Source: DATFCK01 sp045809745 (GTDB taxonomy: Bacteria > Verrucomicrobiota > Verrucomicrobiia > Chthoniobacterales > UBA10450). From it: 64,000 nt of DNA. Under the pieces are notes generated by a model, which saw only the letters and a list, made by a program, of their open reading frames with translations, made no database searches and was not told the DNA's origin. The position numbers were made by a program, and so were the translations under genes. Location of the stretch: positions 1-64,000 of the forward strand of contig JBJMXE010000048.1 in the NCBI GenBank assembly GCA_045809745.1, read 5' to 3'. Below are positions 1-7,804 of the stretch, one piece after another (position 1 is the stretch's first letter; each line of letters opens with the position of its first letter).

Positions 1-826
1 AGACTCCGGGGAAGGGGAGCTGCGCAAGCTTGTAGGCAGCCAGCTCGTCGGTGACGTCGTGGCGGAGTTCGTCTTCGGGCGTGTTATCCCATTTCTTTTC
101 TTCGATCAGGGAAAACGCGCCGCCTTTGCGCGGGTTGGCGGGGTCGAAGACGCCGGGGTAAAATTCGACGCACTCGGACAAACATTCGATCACGCTGAAG
201 CCCGGATGATCCATGGCGCGCTCGATCATCTGGATCATGTGATTGACCTGGGTGGCGTGGGTTCTGGCAACGAAGCTGGCGCCGGCGCTGATCAGCTGTT
301 TCATCGGGTTTACCGGCATGTCGATCGCGCCGGTCGGGTCGGTCTTGGATTTGAAGCCGATCGGTGAGGTGGGTGACGTTTGCTTCTTCGTTAGGCCGTA
401 AACGAAGTTGTCCATGATGAAGTACACCAGGTTCACGTTCTTCCGGGCGCCGTGATTAAGATGGTTCCCGCCGATTGAGAAACCGTCGCCGTCGCCGCCG
501 AACAGGAACACGTTCAAATCAGGCCGGGCAAGGCTGATCCCGGATGCGTAGGGGACCGCGCGACCGTGAATGTAGTGCGCGCCGAAGCCGTTAACGAAAT
601 AGGGGAACCGCGATGAACAACCGATCCCGGCGATGGTGACGATCTTTTCGTGATCGAGCTGCCGTTTCTCCAACACTTTGTAGTAGGACGCGAGGACTGC
701 GAAGTCTCCGCACCCGGGGCACCAGGTTGGGTGGTCGGCGGTGATGGCTTTCTTGGTTAGTTTTTCTCGCGGGTGATCGACAAGGCCGCGGGTATCGACT
801 GGGACGGTGGTGGTTTCGTTGCTCAT
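1..826 (-). CDS. korB: 2-oxoacid:ferredoxin oxidoreductase, beta subunit (partial, 3' end off the left edge)
   Basis: Thiamine-diphosphate-binding subunit of a 2-oxoacid (probably 2-oxoglutarate) ferredoxin oxidoreductase, which oxidatively decarboxylates the 2-oxoacid to an acyl-CoA and reduces ferredoxin in the cytoplasm. The reading frame starts at ATG 826-824 and is open for 275 codons to the window edge. Visible motifs are WCPGCGD (residues 35-41, cluster/TPP region), GIGCSSRFPYF (67-77) and the TPP-binding GDGDGFSIGGN (111-121), followed by DNFVYGLTKKQTSPTS, all typical of KorB-type subunits. korA lies upstream on the same strand, about 490 bp away, with a possible small ORF between. 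Substrate is assigned by family likeness only; pyruvate-type enzymes are less similar. The C-terminus is not visible. Confidence 0.93.
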   Translation of the reverse strand, partial: MSNETTTVPVDTRGLVDHPREKLTKKAITADHPTWCPGCGDFAVLASYYKVLEKRQLDHEKIVTIAGIGCSSRFPYFVNGFGAHYIHGRAVPYASGISLARPDLNVFLFGGDGDGFSIGGNHLNHGARKNVNLVYFIMDNFVYGLTKKQTSPTSPIGFKSKTDPTGAIDMPVNPMKQLISAGASFVARTHATQVNHMIQMIERAMDHPGFSVIECLSECVEFYPGVFDPANPRKGGAFSLIEEKKWDNTPEDELRHDVTDELAAYKLAQLPFPGV

Positions 827-882
827 CTTGGGTCGGTTGAAGCGTTAAAAAGTTAAAACGTGGAAGGCTTAGGGATCAATAA

Positions 883-908
883 TGGGACGAGACGAGCTCG
901 TCCCTCCG
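883..908. repeat. Palindromic dispersed repeat, GGGACGAG family, copy 1
   Basis: Imperfect palindrome in the korA-korB gap: TGGGACGAG, then ACGAGCTCGTCCCTCCG. Closely related copies lie at 1234-1260, 30202-30227, 50924-50948, 50974-51001 and 61308-61332, always outside conserved genes. Confidence 0.8.
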
Positions 909-956
909 TTTAGCATCGCCCGACGGAGCGGCCGATCCACCTTTGCACGCTGTGCG

Positions 957-1005
957 TTGCTTCATTGTTCTACTTTCTACTTTCTAACTTCTACTTGCTT
1001 AACGG
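957..1005. repeat. Simple-sequence tract (TTCTAC-like units)
   Basis: Irregular tandem units of the type TTCTACTT run through this stretch. They encode the last residues of the small ORF at 977-1180, which argues for caution about that ORF. A similar tract of TTTCAGC units lies at 1274-1303. Confidence 0.55.
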
Positions 1006-1180
1006 ATTCGGGTTCTTTTGCTGCGTCGCCGCGAGTTTCGTTTATGCCGGCAGCGGCTATGGCGGCTTCGGTGCCCGGTTTCGTCGGGGTATTGTCGCCG
1101 GCGCGATCGACTGCGTATGGGACGGCAGCTTTCGCACGGTCGGTTGCGGCGGCGGTGCTGGGATCTTTGGCGTCGCTCAT
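977..1180 (-). CDS. Possible small hydrophilic protein between korA and korB (67 aa)
   Basis: An ORF starting MSDAKDPSTAAATDRAK and ending ESVKQVEVRK sits on the same strand as korA and korB, in the gap between them. It is rich in Ala, Lys, Asp and Glu, has no membrane segment and no motif that I recognise. A longer in-frame start at 1261 exists, but it would run into the palindrome at 1234-1260, so the ATG at 1180-1178 is preferred. The C-terminal codons fall in a simple-sequence tract. It may be a real operon member or only an open frame; no function can be given. Confidence 0.35.
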   Translation of the reverse strand: MSDAKDPSTAAATDRAKAAVPYAVDRAGDNTPTKPGTEAAIAAAGINETRGDAAKEPESVKQVEVRK

Positions 1181-1233
1181 ATTGTGGTCGTTACCAGATG
1201 AGGGAAGACGGTAAACGGTCGAGGGGGAATAAG

Positions 1234-1260
1234 TGGGACGCGACAGAGCGCATCCCTCCA
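1234..1260. repeat. Palindromic dispersed repeat, GGGACGAG family, copy 2 (diverged)
   Basis: TGGGACGCGACAGAGCGCATCCCTCC: the same outline as copy 1 with a changed middle. It is closest to the copy at 30202-30227, which also carries GACAGAGCG/CGCTCTGTC. Confidence 0.7.
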
Positions 1261-1273
1261 ATTGTTAGACTCA

Positions 1274-1303
1274 TTTCAGCTTTCAGCGTTTCAGTTTTCA
1301 GCT
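1274..1303. repeat. Short irregular tandem repeat (TTTCAGC units)
   Basis: Four units of TTTCAGC-type sequence (TTTCAGC, TTTCAGCG, TTTCAG, TTTTCAGC) just downstream of the korA stop codon. No gene is visible here. Confidence 0.6.
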
Positions 1304-1313
1304 TTTTTCGTAT

Positions 1314-3311
1314 TCAGCCCATTCCCTGGGGAACGACGTCTCCGACCGAGTGAACGTTTTCCGGCCCGGTGTCAGTGTGAACTGGGCCGCCGTGACCGCC
1401 ATCTTTCTGGCCGTTAGGAGAAATCGGTGTGACGGGTAAACCGGGGAACACGCCTTCGATGATTTCTTTGATTCGGTAGGTTAGACCGTCGGTCTTGGTC
1501 AGGCTGGAGATCTTCGGTTCGCAATATCTGGCTCGAAGAATGGTGGCGAGCTGGCCGAAGCCGTAAACGCCCTGGTCGTTCATCTCGACCGCAACAATCC
1601 GTTTGAAATAGGCGAAGATGTGTTCGAGGCCGTTAGGTAACGGGTGGAGGTGACGGAGATGGATGGCGCCGACTTTGGCGCCGCGTTCACGGGCCTTTTT
1701 TACGGCATCGTGGATGGGACCGTAGGTCGAACCCCAACCGACCAGAAGCGCGTCGCCTTCTTTGTCGCCGTAAACTTCCGGCACCGGAATCTCTTCGGCC
1801 AGCTTACGCAGTTTGTTGCGACGTTTGGCGGTCATCGCCATGTGCAATTTCGGACTTCCGGTGGGATGGCCCATCTCATCGTGTTCGAGCCCGGACAGAA
1901 GTGGGTATTTGCCGTCGAGGATCCGCGTTCCCGGCGCCGCATGCTGGGTGATTTGATCGAGCGGGTACGGCTTGAAGCTTTCCCGCGGGGCCAGATTCGG
2001 TTTCGGATCGACCATAATCTCGGCCAGCTTCGGTTCGTCGAACGCCTCGATCCGCGTAGCCAACGAGGTATCGCTTAATATAAACACCGGCGTGCTGTAT
2101 TTCCGCGCGATCCGCGCCGCCTCAATCGCGATGTAAAAACAATCTTCCACCGTGGAAGCGGCAAGCACCACGCGCGGGCTGTCGCCGTGCCCTCCATAGA
2201 TGGCCTGAAACAAATCACTTTGCTCGACGTTGGTCGGCAAACCGGTGCTGGGTCCGCCGCGTTGCACATTTATTATGAGCAACGGCATTTCGGCCATCGA
2301 CGCCCAACCGATCGCTTCGGTCTTGAGCGAGATACCCGGACCAGCGCTTCCGGTGACGGCCAGGTAACCCGAGAAAGAAAAACCGAGCGCTAACGACACC
2401 GCGCCAAGCTCGTCCTCGGCCTGCACGAATATTCCGCCATATTTCGGGAACTCGCTTCGAAGCACTTCCATCACCGACGACCAAGGGGTGATCGGGTAAC
2501 CGGCGCCGTATCGGACGCCCGCGGCGATAAGTCCGTAAGCGAGCGCCTGATTCCCGTCCATGGTGATCTGGTCGCGAGCGCCTGGCTTCTTCTCCAGCTT
2601 TTCAAATTGATAGACCTTGGTCAGGAGATTACCCAACGGGTAGGCGTAGCCCGCGGTGAACGCCATAATCGCGGTGTTCGCGATGCTCGGATCTTTGCCG
2701 CCGAACCGTTCCTTGATCAGGGTCGTTAACTTTTCGACATCGAGATGGAAGATCTTGGAGATCAGGCCGAGGACGAAGATGTTTTTGCCCTTGTCCTTGG
2801 CGGTGCCGCCGAGCGCTTCAACGGTTAGGCCGGTGATCGGCACGCCGACATACATGAATCGCTTATCGTCGAGGTTAGGCTCAACGTTATCGGAATCGTA
2901 AAGGAGAATGCCGCCTTCCTTGAGGAAATCGATGTGGTCCTGGTAACTGTGTTGATAAAACGCGACCAGGAAGTCAGCTTCGTCACCGGCCGAAAGCACT
3001 TCGCCGGTGCCCATGCGGACCTGGAAAATGGATGGACCCCCGGAAATGGTCGCCGGAATGGTCATGTAGGTCATGACGTCCTGATCGCTGCGGCCGGCCA
3101 GTCGGGCGAGAAATGCGCCGGCACTCTGAATTCCGTCCTGAGAATTGCCGGCAAGACGGATTACGGCGTCCTGAATATTTTCCGGCCGCAGATCGGCTCG
3201 ATCGGCCACGGTGGTGGCGCCGGGGCCGCCAACGGAGGGAGAAATTGGGAGCGCGGAAGGAACATCCGCGCGTTGCACGGTGGTTACGTCGGGGTTTACG
3301 GGTTTGCCCAT
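1314..3311 (-). CDS. korA: 2-oxoacid:ferredoxin oxidoreductase, fused gamma-alpha subunit
   Basis: Partner of KorB in CoA-dependent oxidative decarboxylation of a 2-oxoacid with ferredoxin as acceptor. The N-terminal part (about residues 35-215) has the gamma-domain features GIQSAGAFLARLAGRS and GGPSIFQVRMGTGEVLSAGDEAD; the rest is the alpha domain with GNQALAYGLIAAGVRYG and AGYPITPWSSVMEVL, then the transketolase C-terminal-like part (DALLVGWGSTYGPI). This gamma-alpha fusion is the usual arrangement for many bacterial KorA proteins. The ATG at 3311 (MGKPVNPDVTTVQ) is preferred; a GTG at 3380 would add 23 residues without clear homology. Expected to be transcribed towards korB. Confidence 0.94.
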   Translation of the reverse strand: MGKPVNPDVTTVQRADVPSALPISPSVGGPGATTVADRADLRPENIQDAVIRLAGNSQDGIQSAGAFLARLAGRSDQDVMTYMTIPATISGGPSIFQVRMGTGEVLSAGDEADFLVAFYQHSYQDHIDFLKEGGILLYDSDNVEPNLDDKRFMYVGVPITGLTVEALGGTAKDKGKNIFVLGLISKIFHLDVEKLTTLIKERFGGKDPSIANTAIMAFTAGYAYPLGNLLTKVYQFEKLEKKPGARDQITMDGNQALAYGLIAAGVRYGAGYPITPWSSVMEVLRSEFPKYGGIFVQAEDELGAVSLALGFSFSGYLAVTGSAGPGISLKTEAIGWASMAEMPLLIINVQRGGPSTGLPTNVEQSDLFQAIYGGHGDSPRVVLAASTVEDCFYIAIEAARIARKYSTPVFILSDTSLATRIEAFDEPKLAEIMVDPKPNLAPRESFKPYPLDQITQHAAPGTRILDGKYPLLSGLEHDEMGHPTGSPKLHMAMTAKRRNKLRKLAEEIPVPEVYGDKEGDALLVGWGSTYGPIHDAVKKARERGAKVGAIHLRHLHPLPNGLEHIFAYFKRIVAVEMNDQGVYGFGQLATILRARYCEPKISSLTKTDGLTYRIKEIIEGVFPGLPVTPISPNGQKDGGHGGPVHTDTGPENVHSVGDVVPQGMG

Positions 3312-3454
3312 GATAAATTCGGACAAATCTCGGGCATTTATTTGCGTTTTACCAGTGTAAATCGTGGACCCAACGGCCACGCGCCATAGAGCAGAGGCAG
3401 GTGAAAAAGGATTTTCAGGGTGGGGACGTTTCTCCGAAAGGTCCCACTAATTCC

Positions 3455-3479
3455 AGGGACGGCTCGGACAGCCGTCCCT
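3455..3479. repeat. Perfect hairpin AGGGACGGCT / AGCCGTCCCT
   Basis: Ten-base arms around a 5-base loop, followed at 3493-3507 by a second small hairpin (TTGGCTGGAAGCCAA). Both lie between the 3' end of the vWA gene and the start of korA. There is no T-run, so a terminator is not supported; a dispersed palindrome is more likely. Confidence 0.6.
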
Positions 3480-3517
3480 ACCTGGATGATCATTGGCTGG
3501 AAGCCAACGCCACAACA

Positions 3518-4657
3518 TCAGTAATTGATTCCTTTTTTCGCGGCCTGCTGGCGCAGCGTTTCGGAAACCTTTGTATCGAACGCGTCGCCTTTGCCTTCTT
3601 TGGCGAGGCGCTTGTTCTCGGCAGCGATGTAGGTTTCCCGTTCTTTCGACAGTTCGACTACTTTTTTATGCAGGTCGGCGCGCTCGCTACGCTTCGTTTC
3701 TATTCGTCGTCGGACTTCGTCTTTATCAAGCGCCTGCCACTCGGAAGGAAGGTCCTTCGAATCGATCGATTCGATTTTGAGCTCGTTATTATTAAGAGCA
3801 TCGACCAGGTCGCCTCGACCTTGAATGCCTTTGCCCATTTTGCTGTTGAAACTGAGGCGATCTGCCATCGCCTGGGCCGGAGCGGCCGCAGCAATCTCGG
3901 TTTTGACGCGGACTTCGGCCTGTAGTTTAGCGCTCCCGTATGGAATAACCGTGGCGCCGATTCGCTCGTTGAGCTTAGCGAGCTCCGTATCCACGGGCGT
4001 CGACACAACGGACATATTCCCGGATTGGGCGATAGCGACGTAACTTCCCTCTGACAGTCTCGCAATCTCCTGCCAGATCGGCCGGGTCTCGGCCATATCG
4101 CCGCACTGTACCGTATTTATTATGAGGTCCTTTTTCGCCGCCTCGCGGCAGAGATCAGGATATTTGGCGCTGTTCGGATAATCCATGTGTGGTGGCGCGT
4201 CGCCAACCAGGAACACGATCTTCAGCACCTTCTTATCCGAGCTCCACGACATTTTGTGAATGGCCTCGTCCAGCGCTTCGTTAACGCTTTCCGGAGTATC
4301 GCCACCGCCGTCAGCCTTGAATTCTCGGAGGTGCGCATACATGGCATCGATATCCTCGGTGAGATTGAATGTGCGGGTGACGTATTCATCGCCGCGATCG
4401 CGATAGCCGATGAGGCCCAGCTTCAACGCCGGAGTCGGTTTGGCGCTCACCATCTCGTTGGCAATCGACCAAATCTTCTGCTTCGCCCCTTCGAGCAATC
4501 CACCCATCGAGCCGGTGGTATCGAGGACGAAACATACTTCGATTCGCGGCTTCTCTGAGCTTGATTCCGGTTTTGTGGAACGGGCAGGCGAGAGAGCGAG
4601 CGAACTAAGCGTGACCAGGAGCACTGGCCAGATCCGAACGCTACGCGATAAGATCAT
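3518..4657 (-). CDS. Secreted von Willebrand factor A domain protein
   Basis: The protein has a signal peptide (MILSRSVRIWPVLLVTLSSL) and then a vWA domain with the metal-ion site motif DTTGSMGG, RIEVCFVLD before it, and the later motifs GYRDRGDEYVTRTF, DGGGDTPESVNEAL and FLVGDAPPHMDYP. The C-terminal third is charged and helical (KTEIAAAAPAQAMADRLS, RRRIETKRSERADLHKK). vWA proteins of this kind bind protein partners through a divalent cation outside the cytoplasm; the partner is unknown. The start is uncertain: in-frame ATGs lie at 4756 and 4732, but they place more than 25 polar residues before the hydrophobic core. The chosen ATG lies in a half-palindrome at 4655-4677. It follows the VIT/vWA gene on the same strand. 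Confidence 0.85.
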   Translation of the reverse strand: MILSRSVRIWPVLLVTLSSLALSPARSTKPESSSEKPRIEVCFVLDTTGSMGGLLEGAKQKIWSIANEMVSAKPTPALKLGLIGYRDRGDEYVTRTFNLTEDIDAMYAHLREFKADGGGDTPESVNEALDEAIHKMSWSSDKKVLKIVFLVGDAPPHMDYPNSAKYPDLCREAAKKDLIINTVQCGDMAETRPIWQEIARLSEGSYVAIAQSGNMSVVSTPVDTELAKLNERIGATVIPYGSAKLQAEVRVKTEIAAAAPAQAMADRLSFNSKMGKGIQGRGDLVDALNNNELKIESIDSKDLPSEWQALDKDEVRRRIETKRSERADLHKKVVELSKERETYIAAENKRLAKEGKGDAFDTKVSETLRQQAAKKGINY

Positions 4658-4677
4658 CGGCCAGCGGCCGATCCCAC
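4655..4677. repeat. Half copy of the GGCATCGGCC palindrome over the start of the vWA gene
   Basis: CATCGGCCAGCGGCCGAT followed by CCCAC matches the right half of the 49-bp element at 35512-35560. It overlaps the preferred start codon of the downstream vWA gene (or encodes GIGRWPM if a longer start is used). Confidence 0.65.
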
Positions 4678-4739
4678 AAGGCAGGGGCGTTCGGTCGAAG
4701 TGACTGCCAGAATCATTAGATACAGTTTTCATGTTTTTG

Positions 4740-6974
4740 TTACTCAGTGATTTCATAAACGGTGTCGCCGAGCGTGAGCACGACGTTTTGGCCTAACGCC
4801 AGCCATTGGGCAGCGTCGGGATATTTGTTGAGGAGGTTGAAGTAATCGTCGGAATTGAATTGGATCCGCTGCCGGTTGGGTGCGGTTTGCGCGTTGGAAT
4901 CGATCCACTGCCGGCCGTTCTGGAAAAAGGCACGGCCGTTAACGAACCTGGATTGTTGCGTGTAACCGGTTAGCCGGGCCGCAGCCGGGGTGCCTGCCGC
5001 TGCGGGTCCGACAGCCAGGGCGCGCAACGATTCGGAGTTCCCGGCCACAATCGATGCCGGTGCCTGCAGGGCGTACTTGAACGCATTCTGGCTGCGCGCA
5101 TTAGCCACAGCATCCTGCCCTTCCTTGTTATCTTTGAATCCGGTCCAGGCCTTGGCCACTTCTTCCCGTGCAGCCGTATCGGTGGCCATGCTTTGCATTG
5201 AGCGATCAGCCATCGGGACGCGCCGCCGGTCTTCATCTTCGACGATGAGATAGGCGGTGTAGGGGGTCACAATCCCGTACCGCCGCGCGAGCTGCGTTGC
5301 TTCATCCCGGAGCTCAGCCGTTTCGCCATGAATGCGGATTTCGTCGAGGAGAAAACCGACACGGCGGGTTGCCCAGAGTCGCGGAACAAAATCGTTACTG
5401 GTGCTCCGATCTTCGAATCGAAGTTTGTAGGTGAACGTCTGATCGTGTCCGATCGCGCTCCCGGTCAACTTTGCTTCGATCTCTCCGGCGCCGGAGTAAC
5501 GCCCGCATATCACGATTTGGTCGCCTTTGAATAGGTCCGGCAGTTCTGCCGGGTACATCTTTGCCGTTCGGACGCCGCCGTTCAGATCGAGCTTCAGATT
5601 TGTTAGGGCCGGTTCTTTGATCCGGGTGTAAAAATTCGATACCTTCACTTCCAGATCCTCGTCGGCGAGCACGTACTGGCTGAATGCGCGGGTGCTTTCC
5701 GCGATCTGGTCGAGCAGTTGCGTATTTACGTCGGAACCGATGCCGAATGAAAAAATTCGGGCGCCGCTCGTTTTTTTCACGTCGGCAACGATCTCGTCGG
5801 GATTGCGGCTGCCGACCGTCGGCAATCCGTCAGTTAGGAAGATTAGCACGAAAGGCCGGTCGCTTTTGGCGGGCCGCAGGTTGAGCGCGGTTTGGAGTGC
5901 ATCGGCGATTGCGGTCCCGCCGATCGGCTTCAGACCATCAATGAATTCGTTCGCGCGTCCTCGATGATCGGCATCGTTGGTGACCAGATCTTTGAACAGT
6001 GGCTCGGCTTCAGTCGAAAATCGGACGATCTCGAACCGATCGTCGGCGTTGAGATTTTCGACGCAAAATTTGAGCGCCTTCTGCGCCTGCTGCAATTTGG
6101 CGCCGGCCATCGAACCCGATGTATCCACGACGAAAACGATGTCTTTGGCGGCAGCTATCGCTTGAGTACTGATCGTGGGCGCTGCCAGGAGCAGAAAATA
6201 TCCATCTTCACCGCCCGGCTTGTAAGTCAGCAGGCTCAGACCGACGTCTTTGGTTTCGGTGCTGTAGACCAGCTGAAAATCCGTGTCCGGTCGCTCGTTT
6301 TTGCCTTCGTAGCCAACGACCGCGCGGTGAGGGCCGTCACGCTTTACTTCGACCTTGTGACTCGGCGAATAGACGGAGGCGAGCGGCTCGGCCGTCATTA
6401 GCTCGATTTTGACGCTGACACTTTTGATTGGCTGGGCCGAGAATTTTTCCGTGCTGAGGCCATAGCGATACGTCACCATTCCCGCATCGGAGCGCAGCAG
6501 TTCTGTATACGAGATTTTGATCGGCTTCCGGCTGCGGGCCTCGATCGGAAAAATGCGAACCTTGAACAGGTCCCGGCCGGCATATTCCAGGAGCGCCGGG
6601 TCGCGCATCTTCCGTACGATATCCTCGTAAAGATTTCGTGCTTTGTCCGCCGGCAGCAGCTCGGCGTCTACCATTTTGCCGCCGATCTCCATGCTGAATT
6701 TGTCGATATGCGCGCCTTTCGGAACCGGGAAGATGTAGAGGCCCTCGAGCCGCTGATCGTTAGGATTATAGAATTCCTGATCGATTGACGTGACCGCGAC
6801 CTGGCGATCAATCTTTACGTCCACGTGGTGATTGGTGACTTCGAGAGGAGCGAACGCAAAGTGACCCGGCGGTACCGGTATCGGTCGTTCAACGATGATG
6901 AAGCCGTCGGCGAAGGTTCTGGCAATCGTGCCGGCAAACACCAGGCTGACCCACAGGAGCAATTTCATTTTCAC
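4740..6974 (-). CDS. VIT and von Willebrand factor A domain protein, secreted
   Basis: 744 residues with a signal peptide (MKMKLLLWVSLVFAGTIARTFA). About residues 35-165 form a VIT (inter-alpha-trypsin inhibitor) domain: VDVKIDRQVAVTSIDQEFYN, LEGLYIFPVPKGAHI, YEDIVRKMRDPALLEY. A vWA domain follows (about 275-450) with an intact MIDAS site DTSGSMAGAKL, GGTAIADALQTAL and FLTDGLPTVG. The C-terminal part carries LATRRVGFLLDEIR-type helices and RRYGIVTPYTAYLIVEDE, a tail usual in this family. Such proteins are exported and thought to mediate protein-protein contacts. It is divergent from an ECF sigma factor gene across 169 bp and is followed by another vWA gene, suggesting a regulated surface module. 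No sorting signal is visible at the C-terminus. Confidence 0.9.
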   Translation of the reverse strand: MKMKLLLWVSLVFAGTIARTFADGFIIVERPIPVPPGHFAFAPLEVTNHHVDVKIDRQVAVTSIDQEFYNPNDQRLEGLYIFPVPKGAHIDKFSMEIGGKMVDAELLPADKARNLYEDIVRKMRDPALLEYAGRDLFKVRIFPIEARSRKPIKISYTELLRSDAGMVTYRYGLSTEKFSAQPIKSVSVKIELMTAEPLASVYSPSHKVEVKRDGPHRAVVGYEGKNERPDTDFQLVYSTETKDVGLSLLTYKPGGEDGYFLLLAAPTISTQAIAAAKDIVFVVDTSGSMAGAKLQQAQKALKFCVENLNADDRFEIVRFSTEAEPLFKDLVTNDADHRGRANEFIDGLKPIGGTAIADALQTALNLRPAKSDRPFVLIFLTDGLPTVGSRNPDEIVADVKKTSGARIFSFGIGSDVNTQLLDQIAESTRAFSQYVLADEDLEVKVSNFYTRIKEPALTNLKLDLNGGVRTAKMYPAELPDLFKGDQIVICGRYSGAGEIEAKLTGSAIGHDQTFTYKLRFEDRSTSNDFVPRLWATRRVGFLLDEIRIHGETAELRDEATQLARRYGIVTPYTAYLIVEDEDRRRVPMADRSMQSMATDTAAREEVAKAWTGFKDNKEGQDAVANARSQNAFKYALQAPASIVAGNSESLRALAVGPAAAGTPAAARLTGYTQQSRFVNGRAFFQNGRQWIDSNAQTAPNRQRIQFNSDDYFNLLNKYPDAAQWLALGQNVVLTLGDTVYEITE

Positions 6975-7143
6975 GACCTGTTAGTCGGGGCGGGGCAAAA
7001 AATGCTCCCGGATTTTTTGGATCTTTGATACCGGACTCGGAACCGGGGTCCGCCAGCCCGGCTACAACCGCGCCGCAGAAATTTTGATCAGGAGAGTGGT
7101 TCGACAGGTCAGACCCCGGTAGCATGTTGGACCGGGACATCTT
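6975..7143. promoter_or_regulatory. Divergent intergenic region between the VIT/vWA gene and the sigma factor gene
   Basis: This 169-bp stretch must hold the start signals for both divergent genes. I see no -35/-10 pair good enough to call; an ECF-type promoter would be the natural candidate. The call rests on gene geometry only. Confidence 0.35.
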
Positions 7144-7800
7144 GTGATCGACCAGGACCTCCAATCCGAAGCCGCTCTGCCGCGATTCGCTGCCGATGCT
7201 GATCTGCTCGCCGGCTGTCGAGCTGGCAAAACCGACGCTTGGGACACGTTATTCGACAGGTATTATCCTGTCGCCGCCCGGTTCGTGTTCCAATTGTCCG
7301 GCGATTTCAGCCACGAAGATACGGAGGAGATTTGTCAGGACACGTTTGTGGCTGTGGTGCGGAATCTTGCCTCGTTCGGCGGCCGCAGCTCCTTTCAAAC
7401 CTGGCTGCTGCGAATCGCCGCTAACAAAGCGATGGATTTTCGGGAAAAAACCCGGGCGGCCAAACGTGGCGGGAGTACGATTCACATTTCGATCGATGGA
7501 ACCGGGGATAATGACGCTCGTCCTACAGAGATTCCGTCACGCAGTCCCGGCCCTGATGTGTTGTTGCAAGCCGCAGAAACGCATCACTTAATTAGGCAAA
7601 GCCTCGATCGCCTGGGAGAGCCGTGCCGGGAGATCATCGAGCTACGGTATTACGGGGATCTCAGTTATGCTGACATTGCCGCTGAGTTACGCCTCAATCC
7701 AAAAACTGTGAGCTCGCGACTGAGTAAATGCCTCGATCGGCTTCAGATAATCGCGAAAGAAATTTTACCACCGGAGCTTCGTTTGCCGTCTAATCTTTAA
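7144..7800 (+). CDS. RNA polymerase sigma factor, ECF (sigma-70) family
   Basis: 218 residues. Region 2 spans about residues 20-100 (LLAGCRAGKTDAWDTLFDRY, EEICQDTFVAVVRNLASFGG, SSFQTWLLRIAANKAMDF), with the usual ECF motifs for core and -10 binding. Region 4 spans about 145-205 (LDRLGEPCREIIELRYYGDL, SYADIAAELRLNPKTVSSRL), the helix-turn-helix for the -35 element. The linker is Asp/Ser/Pro-rich. The start is GTG at 7144. The next gene begins 4 bp after the stop codon and encodes a single-pass membrane protein, the normal place for an anti-sigma factor. Its targets probably include the divergent vWA genes (inference). Confidence 0.92.
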   Translation: MIDQDLQSEAALPRFAADADLLAGCRAGKTDAWDTLFDRYYPVAARFVFQLSGDFSHEDTEEICQDTFVAVVRNLASFGGRSSFQTWLLRIAANKAMDFREKTRAAKRGGSTIHISIDGTGDNDARPTEIPSRSPGPDVLLQAAETHHLIRQSLDRLGEPCREIIELRYYGDLSYADIAAELRLNPKTVSSRLSKCLDRLQIIAKEILPPELRLPSNL

Positions 7801-7804
7801 TAGG

